Shown piece after piece: positions 24,562 through 34,735 of a stretch of DNA of 64,000 nucleotides. Source of the DNA: Gordonia alkaliphila (GTDB lineage: Bacteria; Actinomycetota; Actinomycetes; Mycobacteriales; Mycobacteriaceae); assembly GCF_023017165.1 (NCBI RefSeq), contig NZ_JALKBW010000001.1:3038001-3102000 (forward strand). The letters are read 5' to 3'. Numbering within the stretch: position 1 is the stretch's first letter; each line of letters begins with the position of its first letter. The notes below the pieces were generated by a model that was given only the letters and a program-made list of their open reading frames with translations, did no database searches and was not told where the DNA came from. A program made the position numbers and the translations under genes.

Positions 24562-25416
24562 GTGCCGAGTATCGAGGAGATCCTTGCCGTCGAGCGGATC
24601 GATGATGACATCTACCGGGGCGGAGTGTTCCCGAGCGGACTGCGGCGCACCTTCGGTGGCCAGGTGGCCGGTCAGGCCCTGATCTCGGCGACCAAGACCG
24701 TCGACCCGAACTTCGCCGTGCATTCCCTGCACGGCTACTTCCTGCGCCCGGGCAAGACCGATCGCCCGGCGATGTTCCTCGTCGACCGCATCCGCGACGG
24801 ACGCTCGTTCATCACCCGGCGCGTCACCGGCGTCCAGGACGGCGAGGCCATCTTCTCGATGTCGGCGTCGTTCCACATCGTGGGCGACGAGGGCATCGAA
24901 CACCAGGACCGGATGCCGTCGGCGGTGACGCCCGAGGAACTGCCCGACGACGCCCACACCATGAGCGAGGCGCAGCGCAGCCTGTTCGCCGAGTGGGAGA
25001 ACTTCGATGTCCGGATCGTGCCGCGCGATCAGCTGGTCCCCGTGCCCGGGCTCGCCGCGCAGCAGCGCGTGTGGTTCCGCTACCGCGATCGCCTGCCCGA
25101 CGACCAGCTGCTGCACGTGTGCACTCTGGCGTACATGAGCGACATGACGCTCCTGGGCTCGTCGAAGACCCCGCACCCGGAGGCGCGGACGCAGACCGCC
25201 TCGCTCGATCACGCGATGTGGTTCCTGCGGCCCTTCCGCACCGACGACTGGCTCCTGTACGACCAGACCTCGCCGTCGGCCGGTGCCGGCCGCGCCTTGA
25301 CGCAGGGCCGGATCTTCGATCGGTCCGGCGCGATGGTGGCCGCGGTGACCCAGGAGGGGCTGACCCGCTCCAACGTGCCCGCCGATCAGGTCTCGATCAT
25401 GAAGCGCGGCCAGTGA
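24562..25416 (+). CDS. tesB: Acyl-CoA thioesterase II (TesB)
   Basis: Hydrolyses acyl-CoA to fatty acid and CoA. The 284-residue product is a double hotdog with [12 protein letters not shown] and [11 protein letters not shown] in the first half and [22 protein letters not shown] in the second, the standard TesB pattern including the Asp in LDHAMWF and the Thr/Gln of the active site. GTG start. Its stop overlaps the pdxT start (GTGA), so it is translated with pdxT even though the functions are unrelated; the same pairing occurs in mycobacteria. Confidence 0.92.
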   Translation: MPSIEEILAVERIDDDIYRGGVFPSGLRRTFGGQVAGQALISATKTVDPNFAVHSLHGYFLRPGKTDRPAMFLVDRIRDGRSFITRRVTGVQDGEAIFSMSASFHIVGDEGIEHQDRMPSAVTPEELPDDAHTMSEAQRSLFAEWENFDVRIVPRDQLVPVPGLAAQQRVWFRYRDRLPDDQLLHVCTLAYMSDMTLLGSSKTPHPEARTQTASLDHAMWFLRPFRTDDWLLYDQTSPSAGAGRALTQGRIFDRSGAMVAAVTQEGLTRSNVPADQVSIMKRGQ

Positions 25417-26015
25417 CGGCGACCGTCGGTGTCCTGGCGTTGCAGGGTGACGTGCGCGAGCATCTCACCGCTCTGACCTCGTGCGGGGTGCGGGCCGTTC
25501 CGGTGCGCCGCGCCGCCGAGCTCGCCGCCGTCGACGGCCTGGTGCTGCCGGGCGGCGAGTCGACCACGATGAGTCGGCTGCTGGGCGTCTTCGACCTGTA
25601 CGCACCGCTGCGCGCGGCCCTGGCCGACGGGCTGCCCGCGTACGGGTCGTGCGCGGGGATGATCATGCTCGCCTCCCGCATCCTGGACACCCGTGCAGAT
25701 GCCCGCCACCTCGACGCACTGGACATCACGGTGCGCCGCAACGCTTTCGGCCGCCAGGTGGCCTCGTTCGAGACCGATCTCGCCTTCGCCGGAATCACCG
25801 ACCGGCCCGACGCCGACCCGATGCGGGCCGTCTTCATCCGGGCACCGTGGGTCGAAGACGTCGGCTCCGGCGTCGACGTGCTGGCCACCGTGCCGACCGG
25901 ACCTGCGGCGGGGCGTATCGTCGCTGTTCGAGACGGTAACGTGCTCGCCACGTCGTTCCATCCCGAGGTCACCGGCGATCTGCGGGTCCATCAATACTTC
26001 GTCGAGATGCTCTAA
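25413..26015 (+). CDS. pdxT: Pyridoxal 5'-phosphate synthase glutaminase, PdxT subunit
   Basis: Class I glutamine amidotransferase that feeds ammonia to PdxS. The 200-residue product has [20 protein letters not shown], the nucleophile Cys80 in GSCAGM and the His183/Glu185 pair in FHPEVTGD, matching the Bacillus triad. Start is the GTG overlapping tesB. The yebC gene follows after 17 bp. Confidence 0.95.
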   Translation: MTATVGVLALQGDVREHLTALTSCGVRAVPVRRAAELAAVDGLVLPGGESTTMSRLLGVFDLYAPLRAALADGLPAYGSCAGMIMLASRILDTRADARHLDALDITVRRNAFGRQVASFETDLAFAGITDRPDADPMRAVFIRAPWVEDVGSGVDVLATVPTGPAAGRIVAVRDGNVLATSFHPEVTGDLRVHQYFVEML

Positions 26016-26032
26016 AGAAAGGCGCACCAACC

Positions 26033-26788
26033 ATGTCTGGGCACTCCAAATGGGCCACTACCAAGCACAAGAAGGCCGTCATCGACGCCAAGCGCGGCAA
26101 GATGTTCGCCAAGCTGGTCAAGAACATCGAGGTCGCGGCCCGCACCGGCGGCGGTGACCCGGCCGGCAACCCGACGCTCTACGACGCCATCCAGAAGGCG
26201 AAGAAGACGTCGGTCCCCAACGACAACATCGAACGCGCCCGCAAGCGCGGCGCCGGGGAAGAAGCCGGCGGCGCCGACTGGCAGAACATCACCTACGAGG
26301 GCTACGGCCCCAACGGCGTGGCGCTGCTGATCGAGTGCCTCACCGACAACCGCAACCGCGCCGCCAGCGAGGTGCGCATCGCGATGACTCGCAACGGCGG
26401 CAACATGGCCGACCCGGGTTCGGTGGCCTACCTGTTCACCCGCCGCGGTGTGGTGACGCTGCCCAAGAACGAGCTCGACGAGGACGACGTCCTGATGGCC
26501 GTGCTCGACGCCGGCGCCGAAGAGGTCAACGACCTCGGCGACCACTTCGAAGTGGTCTGCGAGCCCACCGACCTGGTGGCCGTGCGCACCGCGCTGCAGG
26601 ACGCCGGCATCGACTACGACTCGGCGGATCCGGACTTCCGCGCCTCGGTGGAGGTGCCCGTCGACGCCGACGGCGCCCGCAAGGTGCTCAAGTTGATCGA
26701 CGCACTGGAGGATTCCGACGACGTCCAGGACGTCTACTCCAACGTCGACATCAGCGACGAGGTCCTCGCCGAGCTCGAGAACGACTGA
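26033..26788 (+). CDS. YebC/TACO1-family protein
   Basis: A 251-residue protein of the YebC family, starting [22 protein letters not shown] as expected. Family members act as translation factors that help ribosomes through proline stretches, and some were described as transcriptional regulators; the older link to ruvC regulation rests on gene neighbourhood. Three domains are implied by the length, with an acidic C-terminus. AAAGAAAGG upstream of the ATG is the ribosome site. It precedes ruvCAB by 79 bp, in which the LexA box lies. Confidence 0.93.
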   Translation: MSGHSKWATTKHKKAVIDAKRGKMFAKLVKNIEVAARTGGGDPAGNPTLYDAIQKAKKTSVPNDNIERARKRGAGEEAGGADWQNITYEGYGPNGVALLIECLTDNRNRAASEVRIAMTRNGGNMADPGSVAYLFTRRGVVTLPKNELDEDDVLMAVLDAGAEEVNDLGDHFEVVCEPTDLVAVRTALQDAGIDYDSADPDFRASVEVPVDADGARKVLKLIDALEDSDDVQDVYSNVDISDEVLAELEND

Positions 26789-26830
26789 CCGCGCCGCTCC
26801 CACCGATCGTCGCACCGGTGCGCTACGATA

Positions 26831-26846
26831 TCGAACAGTTGTTCGT
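26831..26846 (+). promoter_or_regulatory. LexA (SOS) box of the ruvCAB operon
   Basis: TCGAAC-AGTT-GTTCGT matches the mycobacterial SOS operator TCGAAC-N4-GTTCGA at 11 of 12 fixed positions. It lies 22 bases before the ruvC GTG, in the 79 bp gap after yebC. DNA-damage induction of ruvCAB is known in mycobacteria and fits. Confidence 0.85.
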
Positions 26847-26867
26847 CAGTAGCGGAGGTGTGTCGCA

Positions 26868-27470
26868 GTGCGGGTGATGGGAGTGGACCCCGGACTCACC
26901 AGGTGCGGTATCGCCCTGGTGGAGTCCGGCGCCGGTCGCGCGGTGGTGGCCCTGGACGTGGACGTGGTGCGTACCCCCGCGTCGATGGAGCTGCCCGATC
27001 GCCTGCTGGCGATCTACGCGGCCGCCCAGCACTGGATGGACACGCATTCGCCCGACGTGGTGGCCGTGGAACGGGTCTTCGCCCAGCGCCAGGTGAGCAC
27101 CGCGATGGGCACGGCGCAGGCCGCAGGCGTGGTGGCCCTGGCCGCCGCGCAGCGCGGGGTGCCGGTGCGCTTTCACACGCCCAGCGAGGTGAAGGCCGCC
27201 GTCACCGGCTCCGGTCGCGCCGACAAGGCGCAGGTCACCATGATGGTGACCCGAATCCTCGGGATGCAGCAGGCGCCGAAGCCGGCCGACGCCGCCGACG
27301 CGCTCGCGCTGGCCATCTGCCACTGTTGGCGCGGCCCGGTCAACGACCGGATGGCGGCCGCGGCGGAGCAGGCGAAACTCGCCCAGGAAGCGCATCGGCG
27401 GCGGTTGGAGCAGGCGCGACTCGAGCAGGCACGGCTGGCACAAGCACGACAGGAAGCGGTGGGGCAGTGA
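26868..27470 (+). CDS. ruvC: Holliday junction resolvase RuvC
   Basis: Endonuclease that cuts Holliday junctions in the RuvABC complex. The 200-residue product keeps the four acidic metal ligands: Asp7 (GVDPGL), Glu68 (AVERVF), Asp141 and Asp144 ([11 protein letters not shown]). The last 40 residues beyond the core form a charged helix with EARL-type repeats ([15 protein letters not shown]) absent from E. coli RuvC. GTG start with GGAGG upstream. It overlaps ruvA by four bases. Confidence 0.95.
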   Translation: MRVMGVDPGLTRCGIALVESGAGRAVVALDVDVVRTPASMELPDRLLAIYAAAQHWMDTHSPDVVAVERVFAQRQVSTAMGTAQAAGVVALAAAQRGVPVRFHTPSEVKAAVTGSGRADKAQVTMMVTRILGMQQAPKPADAADALALAICHCWRGPVNDRMAAAAEQAKLAQEAHRRRLEQARLEQARLAQARQEAVGQ

Positions 27471-28063
27471 TTTCTTCGGTCTCCGGCGAGATCATCGACA
27501 TCGCACTCGATCACACGGTGGTCGAGTGCGCGGGCGTCGGCTATCGGGTGCTGGCCACCCCGCCGACCCTGGCCACGCTGCGCCGCGGCGAGCACGTGCG
27601 GCTGATGACGGCGATGGTGGTCCGCGAGGACTCGATGACCCTGTACGGCTTCCTCGATCCGGACGCGCGCGAACTGTTCGGCGTGCTGCAGACCGTCACC
27701 GGCGTCGGCCCGCGGCTGGCCATGGCCACGCTGGCGGTCCTCGAACCCGACCACCTGCGGCGCGCCCTGGCCGATTCCGACGTGAAAGCCCTGCAATCGG
27801 TGCCCGGCATCGGCAAACGGGTGGCCGAACGCCTCGTGGTGGAACTGCGCGACAAGGTCGCCGCACCGGCCGGCGTTCCGGGCGCGCCGACCGGCGCTCC
27901 GGCGACGGCCGTCGGCGGCCAGGTGACCGAGGCCCTGATCGGTCTCGGCTTCACCGAGAACGCCGCCGGTCAGGCCGTCGCGAAGGTGTTCGAGGCACAG
28001 CCGGACGCCGATGCGCAGACCGCACTGCGCGCTGCGCTGGCCGGACTCGGACGGCGCGGATGA
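27467..28063 (+). CDS. ruvA: Holliday junction branch migration protein RuvA
   Basis: Binds the four-way junction as a tetramer and loads RuvB. The 198-residue product has the OB-fold domain I (ISSVSGEII...TLYGFLD), domain II with two helix-hairpin-helix motifs ([13 protein letters not shown] and [13 protein letters not shown]), an Ala/Pro-rich flexible linker and domain III ([17 protein letters not shown]) that contacts RuvB. GTG start in the ruvC stop; its stop overlaps the ruvB ATG. Confidence 0.95.
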   Translation: MISSVSGEIIDIALDHTVVECAGVGYRVLATPPTLATLRRGEHVRLMTAMVVREDSMTLYGFLDPDARELFGVLQTVTGVGPRLAMATLAVLEPDHLRRALADSDVKALQSVPGIGKRVAERLVVELRDKVAAPAGVPGAPTGAPATAVGGQVTEALIGLGFTENAAGQAVAKVFEAQPDADAQTALRAALAGLGRRG

Positions 28064-29145
28064 GCGGGGACGGGCTCGACGACGCCGAACTGATGGCCGC
28101 CATGGCCGTGCCCGGCGATTCCGAGCTCGACAACAGCCTCCGGCCCAAGGCGCTCGGCGATTTCATCGGCCAGCCGAAGGTGCGCGAGCAGCTCGAACTC
28201 GTGCTGCACGCCGCGCGCAACCGCGGCCGCACGCCCGACCACATCCTGCTGTCCGGCCCGCCCGGACTGGGCAAGACGTCGCTGGCGATGATCGTGGCCG
28301 CCGAGTTGGGCGCGGCCATCCGCATCACCTCGGGCCCGGCCCTGGAACGCGCCGGCGACCTCGCCGCCATGCTGTCGAACCTGGTCGACGGCGACGTGCT
28401 GTTCATCGACGAGATCCACCGCATCGCCCGTCCCGCCGAGGAGATGCTGTACCTGGCGATGGAGGACTTCCGGGTCGACGTGGTGGTCGGCAAGGGGCCG
28501 GGCGCCACCTCCATTCCGCTCGATGTGGCACCGTTCACTCTGGTCGGCGCCACCACGCGCTCCGGCGCGCTCACCGGACCGTTGCGCGACCGCTTCGGTT
28601 TCACCGCGCACATGGAGTTCTACGAGCCCGAGGAACTGGTCCGCGTGCTGCGCCGGTCGGCGTCGATCCTGGGCATCGCCCTGTCCGACGAGGCCGCGAT
28701 CGAGGTGGCGCGCCGCTCCCGCGGCACGCCCCGCATCGCGAACCGACTGCTGCGGCGCGTCCGCGACTACGCCGAGGTACGCGGCGACGGCCGGGTGGAC
28801 CTGGCCGGGGCGCGGGCCGCGCTGGCCGTGTACGACGTCGACGAGCTAGGCCTCGACCGACTCGACCGCGCGGTCCTCGGCGCCCTCGTGCGCGGCTTCG
28901 GCGGCGGCCCGGTGGGCGCGTCCACCCTCGCGGTGGCGGTCGGGGAGGAACCGGCCACGGTGGAAGAGGTCTGCGAGCCGTTCCTGGTGCGCGCGGGCAT
29001 GGTGGCGCGCACCCCGCGCGGCCGCGTGGCCACGGCTGCCGCGTGGGATCACCTCGGTCTCACGCCGCCTCCGGGGGCGTTGCACCCGGCGCTGGGCGTG
29101 CGCGCCCGCGACGACGTCGATCCCACGCTGTTCGACAAGGACTGA
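28060..29145 (+). CDS. ruvB: Holliday junction helicase RuvB
   Basis: Hexameric AAA+ motor that drives branch migration. The 361-residue product carries Walker [11 protein letters not shown], Walker B LFIDEIHR, sensor-I region [11 protein letters not shown] with the arginine finger after it (LRDRFGF), sensor [15 protein letters not shown], and a winged-helix C-terminus ([10 protein letters not shown]). ATG start overlaps ruvA. The operon seems to end here; yajC starts 75 bp later without a visible terminator between. Confidence 0.96.
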   Translation: MSGDGLDDAELMAAMAVPGDSELDNSLRPKALGDFIGQPKVREQLELVLHAARNRGRTPDHILLSGPPGLGKTSLAMIVAAELGAAIRITSGPALERAGDLAAMLSNLVDGDVLFIDEIHRIARPAEEMLYLAMEDFRVDVVVGKGPGATSIPLDVAPFTLVGATTRSGALTGPLRDRFGFTAHMEFYEPEELVRVLRRSASILGIALSDEAAIEVARRSRGTPRIANRLLRRVRDYAEVRGDGRVDLAGARAALAVYDVDELGLDRLDRAVLGALVRGFGGGPVGASTLAVAVGEEPATVEEVCEPFLVRAGMVARTPRGRVATAAAWDHLGLTPPPGALHPALGVRARDDVDPTLFDKD

Positions 29146-29220
29146 GCGCGGCCGGACGTCACGGGGCGGACGCCGACCCTGACCACAGGGCCGTGCGCCC
29201 GCGCCTGGCACACTGGGGGC

Positions 29221-29601
29221 ATGGACGGACTTTTGCTGCCGCTGATGCTGGCGCTTCTCGTGGTGTTCCTCTTCATCAGCTTCCGCAACCAGAAGAAGCG
29301 GACCCAAGCGATGAACGAACTGAAAGCGCAGGCCGTGCCCGGCGCCCGCATCCAGCTGAGCTGCGGCCTCTTCGGCACCGTGCACAGCGACGACGGCGGC
29401 GAGTCCGTCGAGGTGGAGATCGCTCCCGGCGTCATCACCACGTGGAACCGCCTGGCCATCCGCGATGTGATCGCCGACGAAGCCCCCGAGTACACGCCCG
29501 ACGACACCTCCCTCGAGGACATCCCCGGCGTGGAGAAGACCGGCGAGGATCCTGCGGACACGCCGGACACGCCGAACGACCCCGACGCGAAGGACAAGTA
29601 G
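29221..29601 (+). CDS. yajC: Sec translocase accessory protein YajC
   Basis: Small single-pass membrane protein that associates with SecDF. The 126-residue product begins MDGLLLPLMLALLVVFLFISF (membrane segment), then the conserved FRNQKKRTQAMNEL and the PGARIQLSCGLFGTV strand. The C-terminal 30 residues are acidic and rich in Asp/Thr/Pro. It starts a Sec block in which an extra SecD-like gene lies between it and secD. Confidence 0.92.
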   Translation: MDGLLLPLMLALLVVFLFISFRNQKKRTQAMNELKAQAVPGARIQLSCGLFGTVHSDDGGESVEVEIAPGVITTWNRLAIRDVIADEAPEYTPDDTSLEDIPGVEKTGEDPADTPDTPNDPDAKDK

Positions 29602-29609
29602 CCCTCGCC

Positions 29610-30281
29610 ATGAGTGCACCGACCCGACGCCCGCTGTGGCAGCCGCTGACAGCTGTCGCGGCTGTCCTGGTGATGGCGCTCACGGTGGTCCTCGTCGTCA
29701 TCGCCTCGACGGCCGACGACGAGGCCCCGGCTGCCGCCGCGTCCGCGACCAGCGCGGCGCCGAACGGGCAGCCGGAACGCGTCGCGATGCGGCCGGTGGC
29801 GCTCGACGGCATGCGGGAGGCCGACCCGGGTGCACAGGGCCCCGGACTGCTCCAAGCGCGCGCCGACGCCGACGAGACCGCACTGGGCAGTCTGCGGTCG
29901 CAGATGGCCGACGTGGACTGCGCCGCGGACCGCGGCCCCGCAGCACCCGACGAATACCTGGTGACCTGCGACGAGGACGGCGCGACGGTCTACCTTCTCG
30001 AACCCGCCGTGTTCGACGGCTCCGCGGTGCAGTCGGCGGAGGCCGCCCGCACGGCTGCGGGCGCATGGGTGGTGTTGGTGACGTTGACCCCGGACGGTAG
30101 TGACGTCTGGGCCGACTACACCGGCCGCAACATCGGTCGCAGCACGGCCCTGGTGCTGGACGCGACGGTGGTCAGCGTGGCCGCGATCAACTCGCAGATC
30201 CTCGGGACGACGGAGATCAGCGGCAGTTTCACCGAACAGGAGGCGAAGGCACTGGCCAACGCCTTCACCGGTCGCCGATGA
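29610..30281 (+). CDS. Truncated SecD paralogue: membrane-anchored P1-head domain
   Basis: A 223-residue protein with one N-terminal membrane segment (residues about 13-33, preceded by RRPLWQPLTA as in SecD RGVPPWQPLTA) and a periplasmic domain. From DCAADRG on it parallels the SecD P1 head: YLVTCDEDGATVYLLEP against YLVACSEDGEYVYLLEP, a shared WADYTGRNIGR/WAKYTTENVGR element, and LGTTEISGSF against LGTTEVSGDF. It ends just where SecD enters its transmembrane core, so it lacks the P1 base and all other membrane segments. It looks like a partial copy of secD that became a separate gene, eight bases after yajC. Its role is unknown; it may bind preproteins or modulate SecDF. Confidence 0.8.
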   Translation: MSAPTRRPLWQPLTAVAAVLVMALTVVLVVIASTADDEAPAAAASATSAAPNGQPERVAMRPVALDGMREADPGAQGPGLLQARADADETALGSLRSQMADVDCAADRGPAAPDEYLVTCDEDGATVYLLEPAVFDGSAVQSAEAARTAAGAWVVLVTLTPDGSDVWADYTGRNIGRSTALVLDATVVSVAAINSQILGTTEISGSFTEQEAKALANAFTGRR

Positions 30282-30336
30282 CCACGCCGACCGGCCTGTA
30301 CGACAATCACTCCAACGACAAGTAGGCTTTCCGCTC

Positions 30337-31938
30337 GTGAGCAATCCCACCCCACGTCCGCGCCGGTCCACGGCGCGCCGCGGAGTACCGCCGTGGCAGC
30401 CGTTGACGGCTTTCCTGGTGCTCCTCGGCGTGATCTACGCCCTGGTCTTCTTCACCGGCGGCGGTTCACCGACGCCCAAACTCGGCATTGACCTGCAGGG
30501 CGGCACCCGCGTGGTGCTGACCGCCCGCACCGACGACGGCAAGGCGCCGCAGCGCGAACAGCTCGACGTGGCCCGCCAGATCATTGAGAAGCGCGTCGAC
30601 GGTCTCGGCGTCGGCGGCTCGGAAGTGGTGCTGAACGGCGACAACATCGTCATCACCGTTCCGGGCGACGACGGCAAGCAGGCGCGGGCGCTCGGCCAGA
30701 CCGCCCGCCTGTTCGTCCGCCCCGTCGTGCCGAACGGCGGTACCGAGCTGGCGCAGAAGCAAGAGGCCAAGCCGGGCACCAAGCCCTCGGAGATGACCCG
30801 CGAGCAGCAGTCTGCGGCCATCGACGAGCAGCGGAAGCTGCGCCAGGCCCCCGCCGACGCCAGCGCGGAGCGCCTGCAGGAGCTGCGCGCCCAGATGTCG
30901 AAGGTCAACTGCTCGCCGGAGTACGCCGATCCGTTGATCGGTCACGACGACCCGAAGCAGTATCTCGTCGCCTGCTCGGAGGACGGCGAGTACGTGTACT
31001 TGCTGGAGCCCATGATCATCGACGGCCGCGACGTCGCCAAAGCGGAGGCCGCGCAGAATCCGGCGGGCCAATGGGTGGTGAACATCGACTACGAGGGCGA
31101 TGCCCGGCCGACGTGGGCCAAGTACACCACGGAGAATGTGGGTCGACAGACGGCGTTCACGCTGGATACCCGCGTGCTCAGTGCACCCGGCATCAATGTC
31201 GCCATCCTGGGCACCACCGAGGTGAGCGGCGATTTCACCCAGCAATCGGCCACCGAACTGGCGAACGCGCTCCGGTACGGTTCGCTCCCGCTGTCGTTCA
31301 GCTCGTCGGAGGCGGAGACCGTGTCGGCCACCCTCGGCTGGCAGGCGATGCGCGCGGCGCTCATCGCCGGTCTGATCGGCCTCATCGCGGTGCTGATCTA
31401 CTCGCTCGCGTACTACCGGATGTTGGGCTTCCTGGCCGCGGGCTCGCTGGTGCTGGCCGGCCTGATGGTCTACGGCATCATGGTGCTGCTCGGCCGCTGG
31501 ATCGGATTCACCCTCGACCTGGCCGGCATGGCCGGTCTGATCATCGGTATCGGCATGACTGCGGACTCGTTCGTCGTCTACTTCGAACGCATCAAGGATG
31601 AGATGCGCGAGGGCCGAAGTTTCCGCTCGGCGGTGCCGCGCGGCTGGGCCAGTGCTCGCCGCACCATCTGGACCGGTAACGCCGTCAGCTTCATCGCCTC
31701 CGTGGTGATCTACGTGCTGGCCGTCGGCGAGGTCCGCGGCTTCGCCTTCACCCTCGGCTTGACCACCATCCTCGACGTGCTCGTGGTGTTCCTGGTGACC
31801 CATCCGCTGGTCGAGCTGGCGACCCGGTCCGAGTTCCTGTCGCGCCCCAGCATCAACGGCCTCGGCGCGGTCAGCGAGGTGGCCCGCGAGCGGCGCGCCG
31901 CCGCGCGCCAGCGCTCCACGAAGGAGTCGGTCCGATGA
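30337..31938 (+). CDS. secD: Protein translocase subunit SecD
   Basis: RND-type membrane protein that uses the proton gradient to complete preprotein export with SecYEG. The 533-residue product has a first membrane segment, the P1 base (LGIDLQGGTRVVLTAR), a long P1 head with a charged insert (about 150-190), then five membrane segments including the AGMAGLIIGIGMTADSFVVYFERIKDE stretch whose Asp is in the proton path, and a positively charged tail. GTG start; ribosome site weak. It overlaps secF by four bases. Confidence 0.94.
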   Translation: MSNPTPRPRRSTARRGVPPWQPLTAFLVLLGVIYALVFFTGGGSPTPKLGIDLQGGTRVVLTARTDDGKAPQREQLDVARQIIEKRVDGLGVGGSEVVLNGDNIVITVPGDDGKQARALGQTARLFVRPVVPNGGTELAQKQEAKPGTKPSEMTREQQSAAIDEQRKLRQAPADASAERLQELRAQMSKVNCSPEYADPLIGHDDPKQYLVACSEDGEYVYLLEPMIIDGRDVAKAEAAQNPAGQWVVNIDYEGDARPTWAKYTTENVGRQTAFTLDTRVLSAPGINVAILGTTEVSGDFTQQSATELANALRYGSLPLSFSSSEAETVSATLGWQAMRAALIAGLIGLIAVLIYSLAYYRMLGFLAAGSLVLAGLMVYGIMVLLGRWIGFTLDLAGMAGLIIGIGMTADSFVVYFERIKDEMREGRSFRSAVPRGWASARRTIWTGNAVSFIASVVIYVLAVGEVRGFAFTLGLTTILDVLVVFLVTHPLVELATRSEFLSRPSINGLGAVSEVARERRAAARQRSTKESVR

Positions 31939-33029
31939 CCCATCAGCAACCCTCGAGTCCGGCCGACCACGTGCCCGACGACCCGACCGTCGACGATGCG
32001 GCACCCACCGTCGCCAGCGATGAGTCGTTCGTCGCCGACAAGGAGCGGGGCTTCTTCTCCCGCCTCTACAGCGGTACCGGCGCCTTCGACATCATCGGCA
32101 AGCGCCGTAACTGGTACGCGGTGTCTGCGCTGATCCTGTTGATCTGCATCCTGTCGATGATCTTCCGCGGTTTCACCCTCGGCATCGACTTCGAGGGCGG
32201 CACCCAGATCTCGCTGCCCAACAAGGCGCCGATGACCACCTCCTCGGTGGACGAGGTGGTGACCGAGGCCCTCGACATCGCTCCGCAGCAGGTGCAGACC
32301 GCGGGTAGCGGCCCGTCGTCGACCATCCAGATCCGGATGGAGCACCTCGATCAGCAGCAGACCGCGCGCGTCTCCGAAGGCCTCGCCGAGGCCTTCGCGC
32401 CGGCCATCACGGTCAACGACGTCTCCAGCTCCGACGTGAGCAGTACGTGGGGCAACGAGATCACCCGCAAGATGGTGATCGCGCTGGTCGTGTTCCTGGT
32501 GGTCGTGTTCATCTACATCACGATCCGCTTCGACCGGGAGATGTCGATCGCGGCGATGGCCTCGCTGTTCTTCGACCTCGTGGTGACCGCCGGCGTCTAT
32601 TCGCTGGTCGGTTTCGAGGTCACGCCGGCCATGGTGATCGGTCTGCTGACGATTCTGGGCTTCTCGGTCTACGACACGGTGGTGGTCTTCGACAAGGTGG
32701 AGGAGAACACGCGCGGCGTGTTCGCCACGCGACGACGGACCTACGCCGAACAGACCAACCTGGCGGTCAACCAGACCTTCATGCGGTCGATCAACACGAC
32801 CATCATCTCGGTGCTGCCGATCATCGCCCTGATGGTCATCGCGGTCTGGCTCCTCGGCGTCGGCACCCTGAAGGACCTGGCGCTGGTGCAGCTGGTCGGT
32901 GTCGTGGTCGGTACGTACTCGTCGATCTACCTCGCGTCGCCGCTGCTGGTGACGTTGAAGGAGCGTCGCAAGGACGTCGCCGAGCACACGCGCAAGGTGC
33001 TGGCTCGGCGGGAGCGGAGCGCGGCGTGA
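31935..33029 (+). CDS. secF: Protein translocase subunit SecF
   Basis: Partner of SecD. The 364-residue product has an acidic N-terminal tail of about 30 residues, a first membrane segment, the conserved LGIDFEGGTQI, the periplasmic P4 domain, and the membrane block with LLTILGFSVYDTVVVFDKVEEN that carries the proton-path Asp, then LAVNQTFMRSINT. The end is basic (RRKDVAEHTRKVLARRERS). ATG inside the secD stop; its stop overlaps the lipoprotein GTG. Confidence 0.94.
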   Translation: MTHQQPSSPADHVPDDPTVDDAAPTVASDESFVADKERGFFSRLYSGTGAFDIIGKRRNWYAVSALILLICILSMIFRGFTLGIDFEGGTQISLPNKAPMTTSSVDEVVTEALDIAPQQVQTAGSGPSSTIQIRMEHLDQQQTARVSEGLAEAFAPAITVNDVSSSDVSSTWGNEITRKMVIALVVFLVVVFIYITIRFDREMSIAAMASLFFDLVVTAGVYSLVGFEVTPAMVIGLLTILGFSVYDTVVVFDKVEENTRGVFATRRRTYAEQTNLAVNQTFMRSINTTIISVLPIIALMVIAVWLLGVGTLKDLALVQLVGVVVGTYSSIYLASPLLVTLKERRKDVAEHTRKVLARRERSAA

Positions 33030-34735
33030 GTCGTGCCCGGCGCTGGACTCGGGTCACCGTCGCCGGTCTCACCGCGGTCCTCGCCGCGTCGCTCGCGGCT
33101 TGTGGCGACTCCGGTCCCGACCGGGTGAACTACCTGATCGACGCCCGCGTCGACAACTACAACGTCAACACCGTCGACGGATACTCCTCCGGCGCGGTGA
33201 TGGCGTTGGCCCGCGTGCTGCCCGGGTTCAGCTACCTCGGGCCGGACGGCCAGGTGGTGCCCGATCACGACATCGGATCGGTCACCGTGGAAGAGGGTCC
33301 GTCGCTCACGCTGCGGTACACCTTCGCCAAGGACTCGGTCTACTCCGACGGCACCCAGATGACGTGCGACGACATCGCCTTGGCGGCGGCCGCGATGGGC
33401 GGCAGGCTGCGCGGTTTCGACGCGGCGACCCACGCCGGATACCGAGACATCGCCCGGGTCGACTGCACGCCGGGGGAGAAGACCGCGCTGGTGACCTTCG
33501 CGCGCGGTCGTGACTACGCCCAGTGGCCCGCGCTGTTCGGCGTAGGCACCCTGCTGCCCTCGCACGTGGTGGCCCGGATGGCCGGCGAGGACGACCTCGT
33601 GGGGGCGCTCGACTCCCGTGATCAGGACCGGATCGGCAAGATCGCCACGGCCTGGAACACCGGTTTCACCCTGACCCCCGGCCAGGAGATCAACCAGGAC
33701 GACTTCGTCTCCGCGGGCCCGTACCGCGTGGCGCGATACACCGTCGACGGCGGCCTGGAACTGACCGCGAACGACAAGTGGTGGGCGCAGGCCCCGGTGA
33801 CCAAGAACGTCACCGTGTGGCCGCGCGGCACCGACGCGGGCAAGGCGGTCGACGAGGGCCGGATCGACGTCGCCGACACCGCCGACCTGAGCGTCGGGGA
33901 CCGCGTCGCCGGACGGGCCACCGCGGAGCTGGACGGTTCGGAGAACCGCACGGCCGAGCAGGATCCGCGTCCGCTGTCGGTCACCGAACTGGTGCCCGCC
34001 GCCCGCGGGGTGATGGCCGATCCGCTGGTGCGCCGCGCCTTCGCGTCGTGCGTGCCCCGCGACCGCCTGGCGCAGCGCTTCGGCGCCAACGGGCTGGTGT
34101 GGTCGCTGCGAACGGTGGCCCCCGCCGACTCGCTCAGCGGTGCCCTGAACGAACAGTTCGCCCGCCGCTACCCGCGTGCGGACGTGCGTCGGGCCCGCAC
34201 CCTGCTCGCCCCGCGTCCCACCGACGAGAACGGGCGGCGGCCGAAGGTGAACATCCGCCTCGGCTACGTGGGTCCGGACCCGGTGGCTGCGGCCGTGGTG
34301 GCCGACATCAGCGGGTCGTGCAGCGCTGCGAACATCACCGTGACCGACGCGGCCTCGCCGGAGGTGACCCCGGGCGACCTCGGTCGGTCGGTGGACGTGC
34401 TCCTCACCAACGGGCCCACCGGCAGTGCCGCCGCGGGCACGGCCTCCGGTTTCCCGGACGCCTTCGCGCTCTTCCGCGGCGATCCGCTGAACCTGTCCGG
34501 GTTCGACGATGCGCGGGCCGCCGGCGCCATCAACGACCTGTCGTTGACCGACGTCGGCAGCACCCGGCTCCCGCTGATCCGCACGGTGGAGACAGCGGCG
34601 TGGGACCGGTTGGCCTCGATCCCGCTCTACGGCACCGTCCGGGCCCGGGAACACACTCCGCAGGTCGCACGCGTGGTGCCCGGCCTGGCCCGCACCGGCA
34701 CCGGCTGGAACATGGATCGATGGGAACTGACGTGA
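33026..34735 (+). CDS. Family 5 solute-binding lipoprotein
   Basis: A 569-residue exported lipoprotein with lipobox SLAAC (Cys26 by count from the GTG) and the fold of peptide/nickel-type (SBP_bac_5) binding proteins: [20 protein letters not shown] near 110, [10 protein letters not shown] in the middle, and the C-terminal [16 protein letters not shown]. No permease or ATPase gene is beside it, so it may work with a transporter elsewhere or have another role. The corresponding mycobacterial gene is Rv2585c. Its overlap with secF by four bases ties it to the Sec operon, and the apt start overlaps its end. Confidence 0.85.
   Translation: MSRARRWTRVTVAGLTAVLAASLAACGDSGPDRVNYLIDARVDNYNVNTVDGYSSGAVMALARVLPGFSYLGPDGQVVPDHDIGSVTVEEGPSLTLRYTFAKDSVYSDGTQMTCDDIALAAAAMGGRLRGFDAATHAGYRDIARVDCTPGEKTALVTFARGRDYAQWPALFGVGTLLPSHVVARMAGEDDLVGALDSRDQDRIGKIATAWNTGFTLTPGQEINQDDFVSAGPYRVARYTVDGGLELTANDKWWAQAPVTKNVTVWPRGTDAGKAVDEGRIDVADTADLSVGDRVAGRATAELDGSENRTAEQDPRPLSVTELVPAARGVMADPLVRRAFASCVPRDRLAQRFGANGLVWSLRTVAPADSLSGALNEQFARRYPRADVRRARTLLAPRPTDENGRRPKVNIRLGYVGPDPVAAAVVADISGSCSAANITVTDAASPEVTPGDLGRSVDVLLTNGPTGSAAAGTASGFPDAFALFRGDPLNLSGFDDARAAGAINDLSLTDVGSTRLPLIRTVETAAWDRLASIPLYGTVRAREHTPQVARVVPGLARTGTGWNMDRWELT

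Noticed and set aside
22711-25416. Plus-strand open frame of about 900 codons running into tesB
   Set aside because: Only its last 284 codons (tesB) are real; the rest is the opposite strand of the acyl-CoA oxidase gene and has no domain signature.
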